Source: Shewanella seohaensis (GTDB lineage: Bacteria; Pseudomonadota; Gammaproteobacteria; Enterobacterales; Shewanellaceae). Taken from it: a stretch of DNA of 64,000 bases. The stretch's first letter is position 1, and each line of letters starts with the position of its first letter. Location: the NCBI RefSeq assembly GCF_025449215.1, contig NZ_CP104900.1:2356001-2420000 (forward strand). The letters are read 5' to 3'. Positions 16,780-24,836 of this stretch are shown piece by piece. The notes below the pieces were generated by a model. It saw nothing but the letters and a program-made list of their open reading frames with translations. It searched no databases and was not told where the DNA came from. The translations under genes and the position numbers were made by a program.

Positions 16780-17816
16780 TACAGGATCTCCACTTGCTCT
16801 TCATTGCCTTCGCGAGCAGCGATAGCACCGATTAGCCAAGCTTGTTCGCCTTCGGCGGCGAGCAGTGCCAGTGCGGCATCAACTTTATCGGCTGGCAGCG
16901 CAACGATCATGCCGACACCACAGTTAAAGGTGCGGTACATTTCATATTCTGCAATGTTACCGTTTTCCATTAACCAATTGAAAACAGCAGGCCATTGCCA
17001 TGAATCACCTTGGATAACGGCTTTGCAGTTTTCAGGCAGTACGCGTGGGATGTTTTCCCAGAATCCGCCACCAGTGATGTGAGCCATTGCGTGAACGTCC
17101 GATGCTTCGATCAGCTTGAGCAATGATTTAACGTAAATTTTGGTTGGTTCTAACAGATGTTGGATCAATGGCTTGCCATTGAGGTCCTGTTGAGGATCCG
17201 CTTGGCTGACTTCTAATACTTTACGAACTAATGAATAGCCATTTGAATGAGGACCGCTTGAGGCTAAGGCGATCAGCGCATCACCCGCAGCCACTTTACT
17301 CCCGTCAATGATGTCGGCCTTTTCAACCACGCCAACACAGAAGCCTGCTAAGTCGTAGTCTTCGCCTTCATACATGCCTGGCATTTCGGCGGTTTCACCA
17401 CCGATTAACGCACAACCTGACTGGAAACAGCCTTCGCCGATGCCGTTAACGACAGAGGTGGCTGTTTCCACATCTAGCTTGCCTGTGGCGTAGTAATCGA
17501 GGAAAAACAACGGCTCAGCGCCTTGAACGATCAAATCGTTCACACACATGGCCACTAAGTCGATACCGACTGTGTCGTGTTTTTTGTAATCGATAGCTAA
17601 ACGCAATTTAGTACCAACACCGTCGGTGCCTGACACTAAAACAGGTTGCTTGTATTTAGTGGGTAATTCACACAATGCGCCAAAACCACCTAGGTTGCCC
17701 ATAACTTCTGGACGACGGGTACGTTTAACAGCAGATTTAATGTTACTTACCAGGGCATTGCCTGCGTCGATATCAACACCTGCATCTTTATAGCTTAGTG
17801 GGGTAGGAGTGCTCAC
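16779..17816 (-). CDS. purM: phosphoribosylformylglycinamidine cyclo-ligase (AIR synthetase)
   Basis: 345 residues, the family length. It closes the imidazole ring (FGAM to AIR) with ATP. Motifs: [13 protein letters not shown] at the N-terminus, [23 protein letters not shown] and [13 protein letters not shown]. The start is the GTG at 17814-17816 ([11 protein letters not shown]), preceded by GAGGATCC; the open frame runs on to 17969 without homology. First gene of the purM-purN pair; divergent from upp. I see no clear PurR box. Confidence 0.97.
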   Translation of the reverse strand: MSTPTPLSYKDAGVDIDAGNALVSNIKSAVKRTRRPEVMGNLGGFGALCELPTKYKQPVLVSGTDGVGTKLRLAIDYKKHDTVGIDLVAMCVNDLIVQGAEPLFFLDYYATGKLDVETATSVVNGIGEGCFQSGCALIGGETAEMPGMYEGEDYDLAGFCVGVVEKADIIDGSKVAAGDALIALASSGPHSNGYSLVRKVLEVSQADPQQDLNGKPLIQHLLEPTKIYVKSLLKLIEASDVHAMAHITGGGFWENIPRVLPENCKAVIQGDSWQWPAVFNWLMENGNIAEYEMYRTFNCGVGMIVALPADKVDAALALLAAEGEQAWLIGAIAAREGNEEQVEIL

Positions 17817-18143
17817 GGAGGATCCTCTCGGGTACATCGTTATTGGATTTTTATGCGGCGCTATTCTATCAGCTTGTGCTAGGGGTCGAAAGCCATGATT
17901 TGGATTTATCGACTTGTCGGGAGTATTTTTAGCTTCACAGAGTGATATTTCACATTTTCTATCCTGCAATTGGTCATAAAATAGCGTCTTAATGGGTGTA
18001 TCTTAAGCGATAGGCAATAATTCTTGGGATATTGCTCACGATTAGCTCGAATGGCAAAACTTTATGTTTTACCCAATAAACAAATCATCTAAAATCTGAA
18101 AAATTTGCCTAAGATATTTCGCGAACAACAGTAGGAGAGAAAA
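17817..18143. other. divergent promoter region purM / upp
   Basis: 327 bp between two nucleotide-metabolism genes transcribed away from each other. It is AT-rich toward upp. I searched by eye for a PurR-type palindrome (ACGCAAACGTTTGCGT) and found none. No small gene was recognised. Confidence 0.5.
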
Positions 18144-18770
18144 ATGAAAGTTGTCGAGGTTAAACACCCGTTAGTGCGTCACAAAATCGGCCTGATGCGT
18201 GAAGGTGACATTAGCACTAAACGTTTCCGTGAGCTAGCCGCCGAAGTGGGCAGCTTGTTAACCTATGAAGCTACCGCAGATTTCGAAACCGAAACTGTTA
18301 CGATTGAAGGCTGGAATGGTCCAGTGGATGTGGATCAGATCAAGGGCAAGAAAGTGACTGTTGTGCCTATCCTGCGTGCAGGTTTAGGCATGATGGATGG
18401 CGTACTTGAGCATATTCCAAGTGCGCGTATTTCGGTTGTGGGTATTTACCGCGACGAAGAAACCTTAGAGCCTGTGCCATATTTTGAGAAGCTGGCCAGC
18501 GACATGAACGAGCGTATCGCGCTGATCGTTGACCCTATGCTGGCAACCGGCGGCTCTATGATTGCGACTATCGACCTGCTGAAAAAACGCGGTTGTACGT
18601 CGATTAAAGCCCTAGTGTTAGTCGCTGCGCCTGAAGGGATTAAAGCCCTTGAAGCGGCTCACCCTGATGTAGAGCTGTATACTGCGGCTATCGACAGATG
18701 CTTAAACGAGAAGGGCTACATTCTGCCTGGTTTAGGCGATGCGGGTGATAAGATTTTTGGTACCAAATAA
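18144..18770 (+). CDS. upp: uracil phosphoribosyltransferase
   Basis: 208 residues, the standard length. It makes UMP from uracil and PRPP in pyrimidine salvage. The PRPP-binding loop is [18 protein letters not shown], and the C-terminal uracil-binding segment is [17 protein letters not shown]. The TAGGAGAG ribosome site is about seven bases before the ATG. It is followed directly by a strong terminator, so the E. coli upp-uraA operon is not present here. Confidence 0.97.
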   Translation: MKVVEVKHPLVRHKIGLMREGDISTKRFRELAAEVGSLLTYEATADFETETVTIEGWNGPVDVDQIKGKKVTVVPILRAGLGMMDGVLEHIPSARISVVGIYRDEETLEPVPYFEKLASDMNERIALIVDPMLATGGSMIATIDLLKKRGCTSIKALVLVAAPEGIKALEAAHPDVELYTAAIDRCLNEKGYILPGLGDAGDKIFGTK

Positions 18771-18793
18771 TTTGTTGATTTAGTTTTTACCAT

Positions 18794-18823
18794 TAAAAAA
18801 GGGAGCATTAGCTCCCTTTTTTA
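18794..18823 (+). terminator. intrinsic terminator after upp
   Basis: A 12-bp stem TAAAAAAGGGAG / CTCCCTTTTTTA with a short loop. Confidence 0.92.
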
Positions 18824-18987
18824 ATGCGCTTTTTCCTAATGACTCTTGAGTTGTGATATTTCTGCGTGTTAATGAATTGTTGAGTTGGAGCGGTGGCAGT
18901 GCTATTTTTCTGCGTTTAATGATATGCCTAGCATTAATCATTGTTTTTGGTTGAGGCTAAGACGAATGTGCACGGAGAATGCATTTA

Positions 18988-19653
18988 ATGGATTTTGTTC
19001 CAAATTATGATAATTACACCTTGGATGAACTGATTGATGTCCAAAGAAATATCAATCGGGACAAATATCCTGATAGAGCGGCAGTAGTTGATGCACTTAT
19101 CTCGCTAAAACTTCAGGATCCTGAGATTAAATCGATCATGGATAAACAAGCGGAATCAGAAAAGTACGCTACGTTTGGTCTTCGATTTTGGTCCTCTATA
19201 ATCGATAGCGTAATCATCAGTATTTGTTCTGTGATTATTGTATCTGCGATTACGCACGTAGCGCCCGTATTCCAAGTCGCATTAAATTATTTCGATACTT
19301 GGAAATTTGCATTGTATTCCGTGCTGCTCCACACCCTTTATGGTCAAACATTTGGGAAAATGATCTTTGATATCAAGGTAGTTGACTATAAAACTGAAGG
19401 ATCCATTAGTCTTAATCAAGCGCTATTAAGGGATAGTGTTCCCATCATCATGTTAATTTTACTTGTGTTTTTCAGTGTATTTTTCCCGCTTGAGACTACA
19501 GAGGATTTGTCGAGTTGGAAGCTTTATACCATCATAGGTTTAAGTATTTCTTTTCTTATCTGGCATCTGCTCGAAATCATTACCATGTTATTTGATGAGA
19601 AAAACAGAGCCATTCATGACTATTTAGCCGGGACGGTCGTTATTCGTAGCTGA
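18988..19653 (+). CDS. RDD-family membrane protein
   Basis: 221 residues. A soluble N-terminal part (1-55; YTLDELIDVQRNINRDKYPDR) is followed by an RDD domain. FGLRFWSSIIDSVIIS stands in for the Arg-Asp signature. Hydrophobic spans lie at about 62-85, 100-117, 146-168 and 180-200, the loop has LYGQTFGKMIFDIKVV, and the final motif is NRAIHDYLAGTVVI. ATG 18988 is chosen over ATG 18979 because GGAG at 18974-18977 gives good spacing only for the later start. RDD proteins are poorly understood; some are linked to ion transport. Noticeably AT-richer than its neighbours. Confidence 0.8.
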   Translation: MDFVPNYDNYTLDELIDVQRNINRDKYPDRAAVVDALISLKLQDPEIKSIMDKQAESEKYATFGLRFWSSIIDSVIISICSVIIVSAITHVAPVFQVALNYFDTWKFALYSVLLHTLYGQTFGKMIFDIKVVDYKTEGSISLNQALLRDSVPIIMLILLVFFSVFFPLETTEDLSSWKLYTIIGLSISFLIWHLLEIITMLFDEKNRAIHDYLAGTVVIRS

Positions 19654-19669
19654 CTTGTGTGCCTAGCAA

Positions 19670-19702
19670 ATAAAAAAGCGTGGAATTATCCACGCTTTTT
19701 TA
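19670..19702. terminator. bidirectional terminator between the RDD gene and the antiporter gene
   Basis: AAAAAGCGTGGA / TCCACGCTTTTT, a 12-bp stem between convergent genes. Confidence 0.9.
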
Positions 19703-19726
19703 TTTTAGCGCCTATGAGTCTAGGCC

Positions 19727-21045
19727 CTAGAGCACCATGGCGGCAATCCATCCAAAGACCAGCAGGGGAATATTGTAATGAATAAAGGTTGGGATCACGC
19801 TGTCGCGAATATGGTCGTGCTGACCATCGGCATTTAAACCCGATGTGGGGCCTAATGTTGAGTCAGACGCAGGTGAGCCCGCATCGCCCAATGCCGCAGC
19901 GGTACCCACGAGTGCGATAGTCGCAGGCACCGAAAAACCGAAGCTTAAGGCTAAGGGGACGTAAATCGTCGCGATAATCGGAATGGTCGAGAAAGACGAG
20001 CCAATGCCCATAGTGATCAAAAGGCCGACCAGTAACATCAAAAAGGCGGCGAGGGCTTTATTGTCGCCAATCAATGAACTTAATGACGAGACAAGCGTGC
20101 CGACTTCGCCGGTTTCTTTGACTACCGCAGCAAAGCCTGCGGCGGAGATCATGATAAAGCCTATATTGGCCATCATGCGCACGCCTTGAGTGAAAATATC
20201 TTGATCGGCAACGTGCTTTAGCGCGCCTGAAAAACTGAAGATCATAAAGCCGACTAAGGCGCCGAAGATCATCGAATCGGTTTCTAGTTGCACAAACAGG
20301 GTCGCCAGAATCGCAAATGCGGCGATAGCGATATTGCGTTTATTGAGGGTCTCTTCAGACTCTGCGGTCAGGACCTTAGCTTCATCGTAAACCCTAGGTT
20401 TGCGATAGCTGAAAAATACCGCGATCAGCAAGCCGACCACCATCCCAGCAGCGGGGATCAGCATGGCGGGGGAATTTGATCGCGTACGGCGACCAATCCA
20501 TTGCCCGTCAGATTAGAGAGCAAAATATCATTCAAGAAAATCCCGCCAAAGCCCACGGGTAAAATCATGTAGGTGGTCACAAGGCCAAAGGTCAGCACGC
20601 AGGCGACCAGACGGCGGTCGATATTCAGCTTAGTCATCACATGCAGCAGCGGCGGCACGAGTATCGGAATAAAGGCGATATGGATCGGCAGGATATTTTG
20701 CGATGCCATCGACATCAGGAGCAGGGATAACAACAATAACCAGCGCACCCAGTTGGTGTTGGTGGCATTGGGGTCTTTGCCAAGGCTTTTAATGATGGAG
20801 TTGGAGATCAGTGTCGTTAAGCCTGAATGGGATAGTGCTACGGCAAACGCACCGAGTAAGGCGTAGCTGAGGGCGATTTGTGCACCGCCACCTAATCCCG
20901 TATTGAAGGCATCAATCGTTTGATGCAGATCCATTCCCCCTACTAAACCGGCAACGAGGGCACTGATGGTGAGGGCAATAACCACGTTCACCCTCGCCAA
21001 ACTGAGGGCTAACATTAAACACACAGCAATAACGACTGCATTCAT
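19727..21045 (-). CDS. NhaC-type Na+/H+ antiporter family protein, frameshifted in this sequence
   Basis: The N-terminal part starts at [19 protein letters not shown] (ATG 21043-21045) and the C-terminal part ends at 19727. They are joined across a frameshift at the G-run 20469-20473 (C5 on the coding strand). One extra C gives [17 protein letters not shown], a smooth continuation through a membrane helix. The repaired protein is about 439 residues with roughly 11-12 hydrophobic segments and glycine-rich loops ([38 protein letters not shown]) typical of the YuiF/NhaC group of the ion-transporter superfamily. It probably exchanges Na+ for H+, or transports an amino or organic acid; the substrate is not decided by sequence. 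Confidence 0.85.
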
Positions 21046-21415
21046 AGACAATATCTTAATTCTGTAAACCAAAGGGACTATTTTTGACTGCAAAGGCCGT
21101 GTCTGTCCAGTTTACGGCGGCTTAATCTGAAAAATATCTGAAAATGTGAATTGGGTGGGTTTTTACTGTTAGACGAATGTGTTCTCGTACGCTTACCACG
21201 CGTCCAGATTGCTCTATCCTTAAGCAGTAGTGTCAAAATGCCCTTGAAAAATGTGATATTGGTCTTAAATAGGTTGTAAGGCAAAACGCACGACTTATAA
21301 TGCCTAAAGATTTGATTGGTAAGCTCCCTCAAATACACTCGCGCAAATCGGTGCTAGCGTGTTTAAGGGATGTTTTACTTTAATAGTTAGTTCAACTCAT
21401 AGATGGAGATATAAA
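21046..21415 (+). other. divergent promoter region antiporter / peroxiredoxin
   Basis: 370 bp. It contains a good promoter for the peroxiredoxin gene (listed separately). I found no OxyR tetranucleotide repeat pattern that I would defend. Confidence 0.5.
21274..21301 (+). promoter_or_regulatory. sigma-70 promoter of the peroxiredoxin gene
   Basis: TTGTAA (21274-21279), a 16-bp spacer and a perfect TATAAT (21296-21301). The start site would be near 21308, giving a leader of about 108 nt before ATG 21416. Confidence 0.65.
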
Positions 21416-22021
21416 ATGAGCGTATTAGTAGGCCGTCCGGCTCCTGATTTCACTGCTGCAGCAGTATTAGGTAATGGCGAAATCGTAGATAGCTTTAACT
21501 TAACTGCGGCGATTAAAGGAAAGCCAGCTGTAGTATTTTTCTACCCACTTGATTTCACTTTCGTATGCCCATCTGAGTTGATTGCTTTCGATCACCGCAT
21601 GGAAGAGTTCAAGAAGCGTGGCGTAGAAGTTATCGGTGTTTCAATCGACTCTCAGTTCACTCACAACGCATGGCGTAACACTCCTGTAGACAAGGGTGGT
21701 ATCGGTCAAGTGCAATACACGCTAGTTGCTGACGTGAAGCATGAGATCTGTAAAGCCTATGACGTTGAGCATCCAGAAGCCGGTGTGGCTTTCCGTGGTT
21801 CTTTCCTTATCGACAAAGAAGGTATGGTTCGTCACCAAGTGGTTAACGATCTACCACTAGGTCGTAACGTTGACGAAATGCTACGTATGATCGACGCTCT
21901 GCAGTTCCACGAAGAGCATGGTGATGTTTGCCCAGCTGGTTGGGAAAAAGGTGACAAGGGTATGGACGCAAGCACTGAAGGTGTTGCGGCTTACTTAGCA
22001 GAAAACGCAAGCTCTCTGTAA
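21416..22021 (+). CDS. typical 2-Cys peroxiredoxin (AhpC/Prx1 type)
   Basis: 201 residues. It reduces hydrogen peroxide, organic peroxides and peroxynitrite. The peroxidatic cysteine is in DFTFVCPSELIAF (about residue 49-51) and the resolving cysteine in HGDVCPAGW near the C-terminus. The active-site arginine is in AFRGSFLID. ATG 21416 (MSVLVGRPAPDF) follows GGAGATAT; the frame is open upstream to 21359. No AhpF follows, so thioredoxin is the likely reductant. Highly expressed style of codon use and a strong promoter. Confidence 0.95.
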   Translation: MSVLVGRPAPDFTAAAVLGNGEIVDSFNLTAAIKGKPAVVFFYPLDFTFVCPSELIAFDHRMEEFKKRGVEVIGVSIDSQFTHNAWRNTPVDKGGIGQVQYTLVADVKHEICKAYDVEHPEAGVAFRGSFLIDKEGMVRHQVVNDLPLGRNVDEMLRMIDALQFHEEHGDVCPAGWEKGDKGMDASTEGVAAYLAENASSL

Positions 22022-22041
22022 TTTGCTGATTTTCTTGTAAT

Positions 22042-22069
22042 AAAAAAGCTGCCTCAGGGCAGCTTTTTT
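22042..22069 (+). terminator. intrinsic terminator after the peroxiredoxin gene
   Basis: A 12-bp stem AAAAAAGCTGCC / GGCAGCTTTTTT, loop TCAG. Confidence 0.92.
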
Positions 22070-22104
22070 ATTGGGCGTGTGACAGCGGTTATAAGCATTA
22101 ACGC

Positions 22105-22772
22105 TTATTCCTCACCATCTGTATCCTCTGACTCACCAGCGGTTAAGAGTGGCCAACCGCCTAAGTGCTTCCAGCGGTTGACTATATAGCAAAACAGCTC
22201 CGCGGTACGCTCGGTATCGTAAAGTGCTGAATGAGCTTCCTTATTATCGAAGGGGATCCCCGCCATGATGCAGGCTTTGGCCAGCACGGTATGGCCGATA
22301 GCTAGACCTGCGAGTGTTGCAGTATCAAAGGTAGCAAAAGGGTGGAAGGGTGAGCGTTTTAAGTCACAGCGCTCAATCGCTTTACTCACAAAACCATGAT
22401 CGAAGGCGGCATTGTGCGCCACGATAATACTGCGGTGACAATCGGAGGCCTTCTGCGCTTTTTTACTGCTTTAAAAATCTCTAAAAAGGCTTCTTTTTCG
22501 CTTACTGCGCCGCGCAATGGATTGGTGGGATCAATACCATTAAAGGCCAGTGCCTCGGGTTCTAAGTTGGCGCCTTCAAAGGGCTCAATATTGAAATGCA
22601 GGGTTTTATCAATGCCGAGCAAGCCTTCATCATCCATTTTTAGCAGCGTGACGGCTATTTCCAGCAACGCATCGGTTTGAGAGTTGAAGCCCGCGGTTTC
22701 GACATCTATCACTACCGGAAAGTAGCCTCGAAATCGGTGTTTCAATTTGTTTGCGTCGCTAATATCGCTCAT
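22105..22772 (-). CDS. rnt: ribonuclease T, frameshifted in this sequence
   Basis: The DEDDh exonuclease that trims the 3' ends of tRNAs and other stable RNAs. The N-terminal part has the VIDVETAGF (DxE) motif. After the frameshift come [12 protein letters not shown] (Asp) and [16 protein letters not shown] (His, Asp). The break is at the T-run 22459-22464 on the plus strand: one more base gives [20 protein letters not shown], matching RNase T (KAL..S..NRAI.VAHNA in E. coli). The repaired length is about 222 residues (E. coli 215). Start at MSDISDANK (ATG 22770-22772). It is divergent from motY. Confidence 0.9.
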
Positions 22773-22854
22773 TAAAGTACCCAAGAAAAATGATAGGGCG
22801 CTATTATGCTAAATGAACTAGGATGTGTCATGTTTGATTGGTGGTTTTATGAGC

Positions 22855-22881
22855 TAAAGGAACTAAAAAGTTTGCCGATAA
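22855..22881 (+). promoter_or_regulatory. sigma-28 (FliA) flagellar promoter of motY
   Basis: TAAA (22855-22858), a 15-bp spacer and GCCGATAA (22874-22881). This is an exact match to the FliA consensus TAAA-N15-GCCGATAA, 33 bases before the motY ATG. Confidence 0.92.
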
Positions 22882-22914
22882 AACTTCGTAACCGAATAAA
22901 CACGAGTAAGGGCT

Positions 22915-23787
22915 ATGTGGCGAAAACTGATATTAGTATCAATTTTATGCGTTCCAGCAACTGCAATGGCAGAGTTGCGCCACTATGTGGCCTCTTTGGG
23001 TGAATCCCAATGGCGAGTCAGTCAAAACAGCCCCATCGTGTGCCGTCTTGAGCATGATATTCCGTCCTACGGTAAGGCGATTTTCACCAGCGAAGCGGGT
23101 AAACAGTTAAATCTTAACTTTACCTTGGACATGTGGGTGAAACCGGACCAAGTCACACAGGCGACCTTGATGAGCCGTGCTCCCCAATGGCGTCCTGGCG
23201 TGGTGTCGAAAGAAATCACTTCATTACGTTACCAAAAGTACTTTAATGGTGAAGTGCCAAAACGTGCCGCTTGGTCGATGTTGAGTGAGTTGAGCCGTGG
23301 CATGGAACCAACGTTTTATTATGCCGATTGGTATAACCAGTCCAATAAAATTGCTGTAGGGCTGTCGGCGGCGAACTTTGGCCGTAAATATGCTGAGTTT
23401 AAGTCATGCCTATCACATTTATTGCCCTATAGCTTCGAAGATATTGCCTTTACCGTACTTAATTACGAAGAAGGTGGAACCGACTTAACGCGGTTTTCGC
23501 AGCAGCAACTTTCGCGTATCCAGGAATATTTGTCCTACGATCCGGATGTGGAGTTGGTGTTAGTCGATGCCTATACCGACAGTTACGGTGGCCGCTCCGT
23601 TAACCAAAAAGTCTCGGACAAGCGAGCTGAATCGGTAAAAGATTTCTTTGTCGCCAGTGGGATCCCACTGGATAGGATTGTCACCGTCGGCCATGGTGAG
23701 CGCCGTCATGTGGCGTCGAATGACGATATTGAGGAGCGAGCACTCAATCGCCGCGTGGTTATTCGGATCAGTAAGCCGCTAATGTGA
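22915..23787 (+). CDS. motY: sodium-type flagellar motor protein MotY
   Basis: 290 residues. The Sec signal MWRKLILVSILCVPATAMA is cleaved before ELRHY. Residues about 20-160 form the MotY-N domain (AELRHYVASLGESQWRVS, then CRLEHDIPSYGKAIF), which contacts the stator partner and basal body T ring. The C-terminal third is an OmpA-like peptidoglycan-binding domain (VELVLVDAYTDSYGGRSVNQ, LSDKR-like KVSDKRAESVKDFF, RRVVIRI). In Vibrio and Shewanella, MotX and MotY form the T ring of polar flagella. Control by FliA is directly visible upstream, placing it in the late flagellar regulon although no other flagellar genes are here. Confidence 0.94.
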   Translation: MWRKLILVSILCVPATAMAELRHYVASLGESQWRVSQNSPIVCRLEHDIPSYGKAIFTSEAGKQLNLNFTLDMWVKPDQVTQATLMSRAPQWRPGVVSKEITSLRYQKYFNGEVPKRAAWSMLSELSRGMEPTFYYADWYNQSNKIAVGLSAANFGRKYAEFKSCLSHLLPYSFEDIAFTVLNYEEGGTDLTRFSQQQLSRIQEYLSYDPDVELVLVDAYTDSYGGRSVNQKVSDKRAESVKDFFVASGIPLDRIVTVGHGERRHVASNDDIEERALNRRVVIRISKPLM

Positions 23788-23865
23788 GTTATTGTCTCTA
23801 AGTTAATGCCCATAGCTTATCGCTTACAGGATAGCGTTAGGGCTCGATGAAATAAGCCACAAACA

Positions 23866-23895
23866 ACAATACCAAGTCTTCGGACTTGGTATTGT
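23866..23895 (+). terminator. 13-bp TTCG-tetraloop hairpin after motY
   Basis: ACAATACCAAGTC-TTCG-GACTTGGTATTGT, perfect. There is no T-run directly after, so its strength as a terminator is uncertain; UUCG loops make very stable transcript ends. Confidence 0.6.
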
Positions 23896-23958
23896 CATGT
23901 CTGAAGCGTGCATCTCGCGAATGCATGCGTGTTATTCCAATCTCAATCATTCAAGCTA

Positions 23959-24220
23959 TACCAATCGTATTAAATATCTGTTCATTCAGCGGGAGTTAAA
24001 CGGGCTTTAGACAAGGCGAAGGCTTGAAGGCATAGTGGCGCTCTGTCGAAAGCCTTAAACGCAGTATAAAGCCCGTTCAACCCCGCCCTTCGGAGCCTCA
24101 CAGGCATCTCACTCCCGTGTTACATTGACTTAAAAGGGAATAACCATTTCTTCGTCAATGCGCCTTGGATTGAAATGCCTGTGAGGCTCTGAACTGATTA
24201 GATATTTAGTGTGATTGGTA
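23959..24220. repeat. MITE-like element 1 with terminal inverted repeats and nested hairpins
   Basis: 262 bp bounded by imperfect terminal inverted repeats beginning TACCAATC and containing AAATATCT (18 of the first 21 positions pair). Inside are two further inverted repeats: ACGGGCTTTA (24000-24009) with TAAAGCCCGT (24067-24076), and the perfect 15-bp pair GAGCCTCACAGGCAT (24093-24107) with ATGCCTGTGAGGCTC (24175-24189). It has no coding capacity. The size, terminal repeats and fold are those of a non-autonomous miniature element. Mobility and copy number cannot be judged from one copy. Confidence 0.65.
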
Positions 24221-24357
24221 TTAAAAGTGCGGCAATGCTAAGAGTGACGCTAAGGCATGAGGTCATTGCTGCGTTTTTAGGGAAGAGGAATAAGATTTTT
24301 ATGTAACAAAAGACGACTGAAAATCGCAAGATTTTCGCGGTGTGTTTGAATCGAGAT

Positions 24358-24524
24358 AAAAAAAGCCCGCTTAAACTAAGCGGGCCGCAAAAAATGCATT
24401 TGCAATCAACAAATTGAAGGAAGGAAGTCAAGCATAAGAACCAGGGATGAACTGACGTCTTAAAAAGACACCAGTTTAAAAGTTCTTTGTTTTCCATATC
24501 CGCTAGCGGATATCTCCTGAAAAC
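24358..24524 (-). ncRNA. candidate small regulatory RNA (about 167 nt)
   Basis: On the minus strand a promoter (TTGCTT, 17-bp spacer, TAGAAT; the -10 is the complement of 24531-24536) predicts a start near 24524. The transcript would begin with a hairpin from an 18-bp perfect palindrome (24496-24513) and end at a textbook intrinsic terminator: a 9-bp GC-rich stem with a three-base loop at 24365-24385, then seven Us. A CRP-like site lies about 90 bases upstream of the start (24607-24620). There is no convincing ORF, and the next annotated sequence downstream is the MITE-like element and then motY antisense. Family unknown to me. Confidence 0.5.
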
Positions 24525-24605
24525 AAGCACATTCTAGTGTGTCCCAAGGGCTCAAGCAAACGAGAAAAATTGCCCTGACACATTAGCAAAACTAATGATT
24601 AATTA

Positions 24606-24621
24606 AGTGATCTGGCTCACT
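24606..24621. promoter_or_regulatory. CRP-like binding site
   Basis: AGTGA-TCTGGC-TCACT is a symmetric match to the CRP consensus TGTGA-N6-TCACA, with only the outermost base of each half differing. It lies between the candidate sRNA (about -90) and the S9 peptidase gene (about 220 bases before its ATG). Confidence 0.55.
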
Positions 24622-24836
24622 TAAGTCACTATTTAGCTTGATTAACAGCTTGTCAGTCAGAATTAATGCATAAAAATACACTTCAATAAACTCATCATTG
24701 CTACCACTTTGTTAAATCTTGCCTCTTCGCTAGAAAAGCTCATCTTTTGTTGCGGCATTGCCATGAAAAATTTTGCTTGTATAGTACTTGCTGCAAAAGA
24801 GCGTTAAGCCGGACATCACCAAAAGGACGATAAAAG

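Noticed and set aside
17817..18143. PurR operator between purM and upp
   Set aside because: No sequence close to ACGCAAACGTTTGCGT was found on either strand.
24198..24530. Minus-strand ORF of about 110 codons starting near the 18-bp palindrome
   Set aside because: It reads straight through a strong intrinsic terminator (24358-24385) and into the MITE-like element, and its composition (many Cys, Phe, Leu in runs) is not protein-like. A non-coding RNA explains the signals better.
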